Positions 1 through 7,820 of a stretch of 64,000 nucleotides of DNA are shown piece by piece. A model generated the notes under the pieces. That model was not told the origin of the DNA. It ran no database searches and saw only the letters and a program-made list of their open reading frames with translations. Within the stretch, counting starts at the first letter, position 1. Each line of letters begins with the position of its first letter. Position numbers and translations under genes: made by a program. The stretch comes from Thiomicrospira aerophila AL3 (GTDB lineage: Bacteria > Pseudomonadota > Gammaproteobacteria > Thiomicrospirales > Thiomicrospiraceae), in contig NZ_CP007030.1 of NCBI RefSeq assembly GCF_000227665.2, forward strand, positions 1,426,001 through 1,490,000, written 5' to 3'.

Positions 1-391
1 AACCCTCTCCTTTTGACGGCCACTCAATTAACAACACATCCGCTTGCATTTCCAGATCACGAAAACCTAGATACTCAAGTTCTTCAGCCTCTACCAAGCG
101 ATACAAATCCGCATGCAATACTCTGCAATCGTCGGTGTCCGACTCATAACTTTCAATGAGTGTATAGGTTGGGCTTTTTACCCTTAAGGTCGCGTCTTGC
201 ATCAGCGTTTTGATAAATGCTTGAGAAAAGGTCGTTTTACCAGCACCCAAATCGCCAGCAAGATACCACACTCTAGGACGATCATTTGATGAAGTCTGCA
301 ACCAATGGTTTGCTAACCCTTGCCCCATCTTCTGAGTCGTTTCCGTATCAGCTAAATAGTATTGTTTGGTAGAATACTGATCATGAACCAT
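1..391 (-). CDS. tsaE: TsaE, tRNA threonylcarbamoyladenosine ATPase (3' end outside window)
   Basis: TsaE is the small P-loop ATPase that works with TsaB/TsaD to make t6A37 in ANN-decoding tRNAs. The visible product begins MVHDQYSTKQYYLADTETT and carries the Walker A motif GDLGAGKTT (about residues 44-52), then VKSPTYTLIE and DLYRLVEAEELEYLGFRD, all hallmarks of the family. The last residues seen are IEWPSKGEG; the C-terminus runs off the left edge. I chose the ATG at 391 because GGAGG lies 10 nt upstream and the family N-terminal region would be lost from the next ATG (330). With this start the gene overlaps the divergent queG start by 9 nt, so its ribosome binding site lies inside queG. Confidence 0.9.
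   Translation of the reverse strand, partial: MVHDQYSTKQYYLADTETTQKMGQGLANHWLQTSSNDRPRVWYLAGDLGAGKTTFSQAFIKTLMQDATLRVKSPTYTLIESYESDTDDCRVLHADLYRLVEAEELEYLGFRDLEMQADVLLIEWPSKGEG
367..375 (+). promoter_or_regulatory. Candidate extended -10 element for queG
   Basis: TGG-TAGAAT resembles an extended -10 box (TGn followed by TATAAT with one mismatch). The predicted start point would fall on or next to the queG ATG at 383, which would give a leaderless transcript. I see no convincing -35 hexamer at the normal spacing and no Shine-Dalgarno sequence before queG. The element lies inside the 5' coding region of tsaE. This is inference from sequence only. Confidence 0.3.
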
Positions 392-1591
392 ATATCAAAC
401 GCCTCCGAAAACGCTGACGATTTAAATCAATTAAGTAGGCTTATTTCACAACATGCCTACAGCTTAGGTTTTAGTCATTGTGGTATTAGCAATACCGACT
501 TGAGTGCACATGAAGCTGATTACTTTAATTGGATCGGCTTAGGCTATCACGGCACCATGGACTATATGGAAAAGCATGGAACCAAACGTACCCGGCCAAC
601 TGAACTGATTCCAGGCACCCAAAGTGTTATTAGTGTGTTAATGCCTTACTTTGAGTATGAACAACACCACCCTATTACACAGCTTCAATCTTCACAACAG
701 GCTTATATCTCACGTTATGCACTTGGACGAGATTATCATAAGGTTCTGAGAAAAAAGCTAGCCAAACTGGCGGAATATATCCTCACACTAGAACCTCAAG
801 CTGCACTCCGTGGCTTTGTTGATTCAGCGCCAGTACTGGAACGACAACTCGCTCATAAAGCGGGATTAGGTTTTTTAGGCAAAAATAGCCTATTAATTCA
901 CCCTAAAGCCGGCTCGTGGTTTTTTATTGGTGAAATTTATACGAATTTGATACTTCCAACACACACCAGATCAGTAAAAGATGGCTGTGGTAGCTGCCAG
1001 GCCTGCATCCAAGAATGCCCCACCCAAGCGATTGTCGCCGACGGTGTTGTTGACGCCCGCCGATGTATCTCATATTTGACCATTGAACATCCCGGCCCTA
1101 TTGATGAAGTATTACGGCCTTTAATGGGTAATCGCATTTATGGTTGTGATGATTGCCAATTAGTCTGTCCTTGGAATCATTTTACGCCACCCAACCAGCA
1201 GGTCGATTTTAAAGTGCGCCATCAGCTTGACCAAGCCAGTTTGATTGAGCTGTTTAGTTGGACAGAAGCAGAATTTGAGCAAAACACGGCCGGTTCACCC
1301 ATAAGACGAATTGGCTATGAAAAATGGCAAAGAAATATCGCCACAGCCCTAGGAAATGCGCAATTTGATGTCGATATTGTTACATTGCTTGAAAAAAACC
1401 TTGGCAAGGTCAGTGAAATGGTTGATCAACACATAAATTGGGCGCTACAACAGCAACTTAATAAGCAAAAACCTGAGGTGAAAGATCAAAATCTGCAAAA
1501 ACCAGGGCGCCCATTTCATGCCGCAAAATACTATTTACCCAAGGCTATTAAAACAACTACTCAAACAGGCTTTCTAGATCGACCTGAATGA
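383..1591 (+). CDS. queG: Epoxyqueuosine reductase QueG
   Basis: QueG catalyses the last step of queuosine synthesis in tRNA, reducing epoxyqueuosine to queuosine with a cobalamin and two [4Fe-4S] clusters. About 402 residues are encoded, normal for the longer gammaproteobacterial form. The family block FVDSAPVLERQLAHKAG is near residues 147-163, the first ferredoxin motif CGSCQACIQECP near 201-213, and the second CDDCQLVCP near 254-262. I prefer the ATG at 383 over an upstream in-frame TTG at 362, since homology starts shortly after 383. The 5' end overlaps the divergent tsaE and the 3' end overlaps the convergent cheW by 35 bp. Confidence 0.95.
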   Translation: MNHISNASENADDLNQLSRLISQHAYSLGFSHCGISNTDLSAHEADYFNWIGLGYHGTMDYMEKHGTKRTRPTELIPGTQSVISVLMPYFEYEQHHPITQLQSSQQAYISRYALGRDYHKVLRKKLAKLAEYILTLEPQAALRGFVDSAPVLERQLAHKAGLGFLGKNSLLIHPKAGSWFFIGEIYTNLILPTHTRSVKDGCGSCQACIQECPTQAIVADGVVDARRCISYLTIEHPGPIDEVLRPLMGNRIYGCDDCQLVCPWNHFTPPNQQVDFKVRHQLDQASLIELFSWTEAEFEQNTAGSPIRRIGYEKWQRNIATALGNAQFDVDIVTLLEKNLGKVSEMVDQHINWALQQQLNKQKPEVKDQNLQKPGRPFHAAKYYLPKAIKTTTQTGFLDRPE

Positions 1592-2036
1592 TGACTTGGT
1601 CACGATAATGCGCGATGCTCGAGATCCCTTTTGCACCACGACTATTATTATAGTTAGATAAGGATTCAAATAAATGCTCAGGTATATCTTGCACTTCTTG
1701 CACTTGATCAACTAACAAGCCTATTGCATGCTCATCATCTAGCTCAACCACAATAATCCGAGCTTGATCTGAAAGAGGCTTATCAGGCAATCGAAATAAA
1801 CGCCTGGCGCTTACCACAGTAATAATAATCCCACGAACATTAATGACACCCAATACTTCCGCAGACGAGCCAGGTACTTGCCGAATTTGCCCAACCCTCA
1901 AGACCTCACGAATACGATTAACACTTAATCCATATCGTTCATCTTCTAAACTGAACACAACAAAACGAATGGTCTTATGCAGACGCTCGTCATCATAGTC
2001 ATTATCTTTTTGGTCTGAAATATTCACGTCTTTCAC
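1557..2036 (-). CDS. cheW: Chemotaxis coupling protein CheW
   Basis: This 159-residue protein is a single CheW domain that bridges chemoreceptors and CheA. Residues 23-155 show the expected double beta-barrel pattern, for example FVVFSLEDERYGL, VPGSSAEVLGVINVRG and ISSIAHYRDQVIIQVDLESL. The N-terminal 20 residues are acidic and probably disordered. Translation probably starts at a GTG. It lies 7 nt after cheA and is the last gene of the motility series. The 3' end runs 35 bp into the opposite-strand queG, which leaves no room for a separate terminator. Confidence 0.95.
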   Translation of the reverse strand: MKDVNISDQKDNDYDDERLHKTIRFVVFSLEDERYGLSVNRIREVLRVGQIRQVPGSSAEVLGVINVRGIIITVVSARRLFRLPDKPLSDQARIIVVELDDEHAIGLLVDQVQEVQDIPEHLFESLSNYNNSRGAKGISSIAHYRDQVIIQVDLESLFE

Positions 2037-2043
2037 ACTTTAC

Positions 2044-4038
2044 CTATTGAAAACGTTCAACAACGCCAGGGACATCTAAAATAAGTGCAATATTACCATT
2101 GCCTGTAATCGTCGCGCCGGCATAACCTCGTAAATTTGACAACTTGACCCCCAAAGGTTTGATCACGACTTCTTCTTGACCGTTTACCTGTTCAACGACC
2201 ATACCAACCCGCTGACTGCCAAAAGAAACAATAACGACTTTATAGCCCTTAAAATCGCTGATAGCCTGATCTGGTTTCAGCCAATTAGACAGAAATAACA
2301 ATGGCACACTTTTGTCTCTCAAGCGTACCATCTTACGATTATCAATAAAATTGACGTTATCCGCATTGTAATCAAAAATCTCTTGCACACTCGTCAAAGG
2401 TACCGCATAGCTATCGCCATCAAAAGAGACCATCAAGGTAGGCAAAATAGCCAAGGTCAATGGCACACGAATTAAAATCCGCGTACCCTCACCATATTTT
2501 GAGTCGATTTCAATACTACCATTGAGTTTGGTGATCATATTTTTGACCACATCCATACCCACGCCACGACCCGATATGTCACTCACCTTTTCAGCAGTAG
2601 AGAAACCTGCAGCCATAATCAACATATAGGCCTGACGATCATCTAATTGCTGAGCCGCCAATTCATCCATCAAGCCTTTTTCAACCGCTTTACGACGCAA
2701 TAAATCAGGATCCATCCCCTTACCATCATCGAGAATTGATAGCAGAATATGATCGCCCTCCTGCTCTGCAGCAAGAATGATTTTTCCTGTTTTATCTTTA
2801 CCGTTTTTAATTCTTTCATCAGGTAACTCAATACCGTGATCTACAGAGTTGCGGACTAGGTGCACTAGCGGATCGGATAAGGCCTCAACTAGATTCTTAT
2901 CTAAGTCAGTTTCTTCACCACGCAACTCGAGATCAATATGCTTACCAAGCTTTCTAGCCAAATCACGTACAACACGAGGAAAGCGTCCAAATACTTTTTT
3001 AACCGGCTGCATCCGTGTTTTCATAACCGCATTTTGCAAATCAGTGGTGACATGATCCAAATTGGAAACTGCGTTTGCTAGCGCCTCAACACCACCGTCA
3101 TGGCTTCGAATGGTTAACAATCTATTGCGCACCAATACCAGCTCACCCACCAGGTTCATAATCTCATCTAAGCGTTTTGTATCTACTCGAACAGTTGACT
3201 CTGGCGCAGCAGCAGGTTGTGCGGCGGCTGGACTAGTTGTTGTGGCAGTCGGTTTTACAGCTACAGGTTTAGCGGCAGGCACCTCTACAGGCTTGGGCTT
3301 AACATCTGTAACTTTAGCCGCGGATGCGGTCGAAACAGCTGACTTTGGTTTGGTTGGCTCAGGAGCGGCTATTTTTTCATCGCGCTGAGCGAGCAACGCT
3401 TCAAATTCTTCGTCAGTTATCTCACCGTCAGGGTCAACCCCATCAGGGAGCTCAAGTTCGACAACGGGTTCGGCAAGTGGACTCTGAGTAAGCGCATCTC
3501 GTTGAGCAAGCAACGCCTCAAACTCCTCATCGGTCATATCACCATCAGGATCAACATCATCAGGCAAAGCAAGAGGAGGGCTAGCAACAGCAATTAAATC
3601 ATCCGTTTCAGCTTCTACATCTTCAAGGGCCTCATCAGTGGCGCTTTCAGCAACCAGCTCACCGCGATAGATTGACTCAAGTGCTTTCAAAACCTCACTG
3701 GGTGCATCTTGAAGTTCGCGCTCACCCTGCTGCAAAGCACTAATCATCGCCCGAATAACATCAAAGGCTTTTAAAATGGTATCAGCTACCTGCGCATCAT
3801 AGGCCAATTGTTGATTGCGAATACGATCAAAAACATTTTCAGCAAGATGGCACACGCTTACCAACGAATTAACACCTAAAAAGCCGGCGCCGCCTTTAAT
3901 CGTGTGAAAACCACGGAAGATGGCATTCAGCAACTCCCCATCATCTGGAGCCGCTTCAAGCGAAATCAACTGCTCATCCAACTGAACAAGTAACTCATCA
4001 GCTTCAACTAAAAAATCCTGTAAGATTTCCTCATCCAC
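2044..4038 (-). CDS. cheA: Chemotaxis histidine kinase CheA
   Basis: CheA autophosphorylates in response to receptor state and passes phosphate to CheY. From the GTG at 4038 (GGA 9 nt upstream) it has about 664 residues. An HPt domain comes first with FHTIKGGAGFLG (phospho-His near 44). A long acidic, Ala/Pro-rich linker follows (about 125-275). Then come the dimerisation helix (DTKRLDEIMNLVGELV, near 283), the HATPase domain (HLVRNSVDHGIE, DDGKGMD, GRGVGMD) and a C-terminal CheW-like domain. No recognisable P2 CheY-binding domain is seen. Instead the linker holds two copies of a DPDG-TDEEFEALLAQRD motif. An upstream TTG at 4068 is possible but less likely. Confidence 0.95.
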   Translation of the reverse strand: MDEEILQDFLVEADELLVQLDEQLISLEAAPDDGELLNAIFRGFHTIKGGAGFLGVNSLVSVCHLAENVFDRIRNQQLAYDAQVADTILKAFDVIRAMISALQQGERELQDAPSEVLKALESIYRGELVAESATDEALEDVEAETDDLIAVASPPLALPDDVDPDGDMTDEEFEALLAQRDALTQSPLAEPVVELELPDGVDPDGEITDEEFEALLAQRDEKIAAPEPTKPKSAVSTASAAKVTDVKPKPVEVPAAKPVAVKPTATTTSPAAAQPAAAPESTVRVDTKRLDEIMNLVGELVLVRNRLLTIRSHDGGVEALANAVSNLDHVTTDLQNAVMKTRMQPVKKVFGRFPRVVRDLARKLGKHIDLELRGEETDLDKNLVEALSDPLVHLVRNSVDHGIELPDERIKNGKDKTGKIILAAEQEGDHILLSILDDGKGMDPDLLRRKAVEKGLMDELAAQQLDDRQAYMLIMAAGFSTAEKVSDISGRGVGMDVVKNMITKLNGSIEIDSKYGEGTRILIRVPLTLAILPTLMVSFDGDSYAVPLTSVQEIFDYNADNVNFIDNRKMVRLRDKSVPLLFLSNWLKPDQAISDFKGYKVVIVSFGSQRVGMVVEQVNGQEEVVIKPLGVKLSNLRGYAGATITGNGNIALILDVPGVVERFQ

Positions 4039-4087
4039 TATTCGCAATCCTTTTTTGACTGTCCACAAGCGTTTTGTTTAAACAAAA

Positions 4088-4552
4088 CTAGAGACCCAGT
4101 TGAGCCAATAGGTCATCGGCTTCTTGCTGAGAAGACACGCTATCTTGTTTACTGCGTCTGGTAATATTTGGGCCCATACCCTGCTCGCGCTGTTCAGCAT
4201 CATCATCACTATTAGTGCGATACTCGCCTAATATTTCGCGCATCTTTTCATGCTGACTACGCAATTCAGACGTCAAACGATTTAAAATCTGTCCGTGCAA
4301 ATCCGCAAACTCTTGAGCTTGCATGATTTTTTGTAAGGCTACATGTGTAGCCTGATCGCCATCATCCACGTTGAACTGTAACTGCTCGCAAACTTCAAGA
4401 ACAGTATTTGCGGTCTGTTGACTCTGCTCGAATAAATACTCATAAGATTCAAGCCATTGTGCTTGTTGATCGCCAAACTCATTCTGCCAAAACTCAGTTA
4501 GTTGTTGTAATGCAGATGAGGTCTGCACTGTGCTAGCATCTTGCATATCCAA
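4088..4552 (-). CDS. cheZ: CheY-P phosphatase CheZ (short form)
   Basis: CheZ removes phosphate from CheY-P to end the motor signal. Two features identify it: the catalytic segment MQAQEFADLHGQI (near residue 85, with the Asp and Gln of the DxxxQ signature) and the C-terminal CheY-binding tail EADDLLAQLGL. At 154 residues it is clearly shorter than the roughly 210-residue enteric protein, mainly in the N-terminal helical part. It lies between cheY and cheA with short gaps. Confidence 0.9.
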   Translation of the reverse strand: MDMQDASTVQTSSALQQLTEFWQNEFGDQQAQWLESYEYLFEQSQQTANTVLEVCEQLQFNVDDGDQATHVALQKIMQAQEFADLHGQILNRLTSELRSQHEKMREILGEYRTNSDDDAEQREQGMGPNITRRSKQDSVSSQQEADDLLAQLGL

Positions 4553-4566
4553 CCTCGAATTCGTAA

Positions 4567-4965
4567 TTAGGATGAACGCTGTGCAACACGCTCAAAAATC
4601 TTTTCAATCTTTTCATTAAGCGTAGTTGCCGTAAAAGGCTTAACTATGTAGCCATCCACACCGGCTTGAGCCGCTTCCAAGATTTGACTGCGTTTAGCTT
4701 CAGCCGTGATCAATAAGAAAGGCGTATCCTTTAATTGCTGATCTGCTCTAACACGACGCAATAACTCAATGCCTGTCATCTTAGGCATATTCCAGTCACT
4801 GACAATAAAATCGTATTTACCCGTTTGTACCATCGGCCACGCAGTTGCACCGTCGTCTGCTTCATCAAAGTCGTTAAACCCTAATTCTTTTAACAGATTT
4901 TTAACAATTCTGCGCATGGTTGAAAAGTCATCAACTACAAGAATTTTTATGTCACGATTTATCAT
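4567..4965 (-). CDS. cheY: Chemotaxis response regulator CheY
   Basis: This is a single receiver domain of 132 residues that, when phosphorylated by CheA, binds the flagellar switch (FliM/FliN). Seen are the acidic pair D12/D13, the phosphoacceptor D57 in VSDWNMPKM, the LLITAEA switch threonine and the VKPF lysine near 109. Sequence around D57 and the [19 protein letters not shown] start are typical of the CheY that partners CheZ. It sits between fliA and cheZ. Confidence 0.97.
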   Translation of the reverse strand: MINRDIKILVVDDFSTMRRIVKNLLKELGFNDFDEADDGATAWPMVQTGKYDFIVSDWNMPKMTGIELLRRVRADQQLKDTPFLLITAEAKRSQILEAAQAGVDGYIVKPFTATTLNEKIEKIFERVAQRSS

Positions 4966-5006
4966 TAAAAATACCTATCTTAGTCTTTATCTTATTAACT
5001 TTAAAT

Positions 5007-5747
5007 TTATGTCCAGTTTACTAGCTTTGAACGTAATCGCTTAATCGCCGAAGAGTGAATTTGACTAACCCTCGATTCGCTCACACCTAATACTTCACCA
5101 ATTTCCTTTAGATTAAGCTCTTCATCATAATACAGAGCCATAACAAGCTTTTCCTTTTCTGGTAGCTGGTCGATATGCCCTACCAAAGCCTGCTTGAAAT
5201 CATCCTGAGCAAGTAGACTTAATGGATTATCATCTTTGTCATCTGAAATGTGCGATTCAGCCAATTCAAAATGATCAGGTTCATCAATCGATAGTAGTGA
5301 TGCGCCTTGCGAGTCCTGTAGCATTTGATGATACTCAGCAATTGTTATGCCTAAACCATTGGAAATCTCATCATCTGTTGGCTGACGTCCGAGCTTACTT
5401 TCAAGCTCAGCAATCACCCTACTAATCTCGCGTGATTTACGGTGAACCGAACGTGGTGTCCAATCACCACGTCTAATTTCATCTATCATCGCCCCGCGAA
5501 TTCGAATCGAAGCATAGGTCTCGAAACTCGCACCCTGCTGTTGGGCATATTTTTGCAAAGCCTCTAATAAGCCAACCACACCAGCCTGAATCAAATCATC
5601 TACCAATACAGAACTAGGTAAACGCCCTCGCATATGATAAGCAATTTTCTTGACCAGTGGCATGTGCTGTTCAACTTCTTGCCAAGTTGGTTGCTGCTGA
5701 TTAGCGACGCTTTGATAGGCTCGCGTATGACTCATCTGATTACTCAC
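5007..5747 (-). CDS. fliA: Flagellar sigma factor FliA (sigma-28)
   Basis: FliA directs RNA polymerase to late flagellar and chemotaxis promoters. The protein shows the sigma-70 family regions: region 2 (HMPLVKKIAYHMRGRLPSSV, DDLIQAGVVGLLEA, YASIRIRGAMIDEIR), region 3 (REISRVIAELESKLGRQPTDDEI) and region 4 (LPEKEKLVMALYYDEELNLKEIGEVLGVSESRVSQIHS). Its length of about 246 residues is normal. Start choice is uncertain between a GTG at 5747 and an ATG 12 nt further in, which has the better spacing to a GAG. The candidate promoters before fliC and fliD here match its specificity. Confidence 0.96.
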   Translation of the reverse strand: MSNQMSHTRAYQSVANQQQPTWQEVEQHMPLVKKIAYHMRGRLPSSVLVDDLIQAGVVGLLEALQKYAQQQGASFETYASIRIRGAMIDEIRRGDWTPRSVHRKSREISRVIAELESKLGRQPTDDEISNGLGITIAEYHQMLQDSQGASLLSIDEPDHFELAESHISDDKDDNPLSLLAQDDFKQALVGHIDQLPEKEKLVMALYYDEELNLKEIGEVLGVSESRVSQIHSSAIKRLRSKLVNWT

Positions 5748-5762
5748 TCGGCTTGCTTAAAT

Positions 5763-6662
5763 TTACATTCTCAAAAAATTACGTACAAACTGCCCAAAAT
5801 AGCCTGCCGAATCACTATTTGCAGAAGCATGCAAATTTTGCGCCATCTTATCAAATGCTTTTGCAGCATGACTAGATGGATAACTTATCACTACCGGCAC
5901 TTGTTTTTGTACAGCTGACCGCAGGTCTTGGTCAAATGGGATCGAACCAAACAACGAAATGGATACTTTTAAATATTGCGTACAAACACTAGAGAACTTT
6001 TCATAGAGTCGATTACTATGTGCCGGTGAGCGACTCATATTAACGACTAGCTTGAAATTTTTAACGCTATAGTCTCGACTCAATACCTTCACTAACGCAT
6101 AAGCATCAGTAATAGAAGCGGGTTCATCACAGACCACAATCAATACATCATCAGCGGCTTGGCAGAAAGTGACTACGCTGTCAGCTATACCGGCCGCTGT
6201 ATCTACAATCAGTAAATCCATATCTGTCCCAAGGCGCTCAAACTCTTTCAGCAATCCTAGGTTTTCTTGCGGGGACAAATTAGCCAATCGCTTCACCCCT
6301 GACGAAGCAGGAATAATTTTTAAACCTGCCGGACCATCCTGAATAATCTCGCGCAAAGTTTTTTGACCATTTATAACATGCGACAAATTAAAAGGCGTAT
6401 TTAGACCTAGCATAATGTCGACATTAGCCAGACTAAAATCTGCGTCCATCACCATCACTTTCTGGCCCATTTTGGAGAGCGCCACGCCTAGGTTAACAGA
6501 TACATTTGTTTTACCCACACCACCTTTGCCACTGGCAACAGCTATTACTCTTACTCGATTATCATTTGACGATTCGTCAGACAATACAGGGGCGGATGCA
6601 GAAACCTTTTGTTTGATCTGCCCCTTCATCGCTCGCAGTCCGGCAGCTTGGTCATTATGCAC
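5763..6662 (-). CDS. flhG: FlhG/FleN, MinD-type ATPase controlling flagellar number
   Basis: FlhG (FleN) is a ParA/MinD ATPase that limits the number and position of polar flagella by acting on FlhF and, where present, on FleQ. The deviant Walker A VASGKGGVGKTNVSVNLG lies near residues 42-59, followed by VMDADFSLANVDIMLGL and VDTAAGIADSV. The N-terminus has DQAAGLR at residues 4-10, the motif known to stimulate the FlhF GTPase. The C-terminal segment is amphipathic and would bind membrane. It overlaps flhF by 8 nt and precedes fliA. Confidence 0.95.
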   Translation of the reverse strand: MHNDQAAGLRAMKGQIKQKVSASAPVLSDESSNDNRVRVIAVASGKGGVGKTNVSVNLGVALSKMGQKVMVMDADFSLANVDIMLGLNTPFNLSHVINGQKTLREIIQDGPAGLKIIPASSGVKRLANLSPQENLGLLKEFERLGTDMDLLIVDTAAGIADSVVTFCQAADDVLIVVCDEPASITDAYALVKVLSRDYSVKNFKLVVNMSRSPAHSNRLYEKFSSVCTQYLKVSISLFGSIPFDQDLRSAVQKQVPVVISYPSSHAAKAFDKMAQNLHASANSDSAGYFGQFVRNFLRM

Positions 6663-7797
6663 CGCTCACCTCCTTAGCCCAACCCATTTTAAGTAGCTGG
6701 TCATAATCTGTAGTATTTTGAGCTAAGTTTTGCTGCCCTAACAACATGGCGCGATCGACTAACTCATGAGCACTCAACCGCTGTAAATCTTCAGGAACAC
6801 GTTGACCAACTGAGGTGTAAGCCAAAGGTAAACCGGAATCTATCAAGACATTCATTGCATGCCCCAACTGAAGTGCCTCATCGAGTTTAGTTAAAATACA
6901 ACCGTGTAAAGTGACCTGCCCAAATGAATGAACGATATCCCGCATAACATTGAGCTGCGTAGCGGCAGAAAGAACTAACAAATTACGCAAAGGCCGCTGC
7001 GGGGACTGACCCGCAGTCAGCTGCCGTGACAAATGCAAATCACGCTGACTCATTCCAGCCGTATCAATCAAAATTAATCGCTTACTTGTCAGAGTATCAA
7101 GCAAAACGTTTAACTCTACTTGCGTATTAGCAATATAAACCGGTACACCAATCAAATCTGCAAAGGTCTTCAACTGCTCTTGTGCACCAATTTTATAACA
7201 ATCGGTAGTAATCAAAGCTAAATGACTAGCACCATAACGCAACACAAACCGACTCGCAATTTTTGCAATACTAGTCGTCTTGCCAACCCCAGTAGGCCCT
7301 ACTAGTGCGATAATACCGCCCTGCTCAATTACATCCTGCTGCATAATGGGTAGCATAGACTCAATATCTTGCATAAGAAACGACCAAGCCTGATCTTCAT
7401 CTTGATCACAGTCAGCCACTAACTTTTGACACAACTCAACGCTTAATCCAATTGCCATCAAGCGTTTTATTAAGCGCATTTTAGCGGGCTTTGCCTGAGC
7501 AACTTGCCCCCAAGCTAAACTAGATAATTGCTGCTCAACTAGACTTTTCAAGGCTTGAATATCTTGTGCCATACGATCTAAGTCTTGCTGATGACTCATA
7601 GACACTAATTCTGGACGCAAAAAAGCCGACGACTCGGCCGATAGTGAAGTTGTCGGCCTAGCATCTAAACTGACGACCACTTCAACACCTCGGTCCAACT
7701 GCCTAGATGAAATAATGACCGCATCATCACCAAGCTCTTGTCGAACCTGAGCCATCGCCTGTCGCATGGTATCTGCCGAAAAACGTTTAACTTTCAC
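6655..7797 (-). CDS. flhF: FlhF, SRP-type GTPase for polar flagellum placement
   Basis: FlhF recruits early flagellar components to the cell pole. The 380-residue product starts at a GTG with the conserved MKVKRFSADTMRQAMAQVR basic domain, a variable linker to about 120, and an N/G domain. The P-loop is GPTGVGKTTSIAK near 167-179, followed by LITTDCYKIGAQEQL, LIDTAGMSQRD and LTKLDEALQLG. It sits between flhA and flhG as in Vibrio and Pseudomonas. Confidence 0.96.
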   Translation of the reverse strand: MKVKRFSADTMRQAMAQVRQELGDDAVIISSRQLDRGVEVVVSLDARPTTSLSAESSAFLRPELVSMSHQQDLDRMAQDIQALKSLVEQQLSSLAWGQVAQAKPAKMRLIKRLMAIGLSVELCQKLVADCDQDEDQAWSFLMQDIESMLPIMQQDVIEQGGIIALVGPTGVGKTTSIAKIASRFVLRYGASHLALITTDCYKIGAQEQLKTFADLIGVPVYIANTQVELNVLLDTLTSKRLILIDTAGMSQRDLHLSRQLTAGQSPQRPLRNLLVLSAATQLNVMRDIVHSFGQVTLHGCILTKLDEALQLGHAMNVLIDSGLPLAYTSVGQRVPEDLQRLSAHELVDRAMLLGQQNLAQNTTDYDQLLKMGWAKEVSGA

Positions 7798-7820
7798 GCT
7801 CTAGTATCCTGTTGCTCTTT

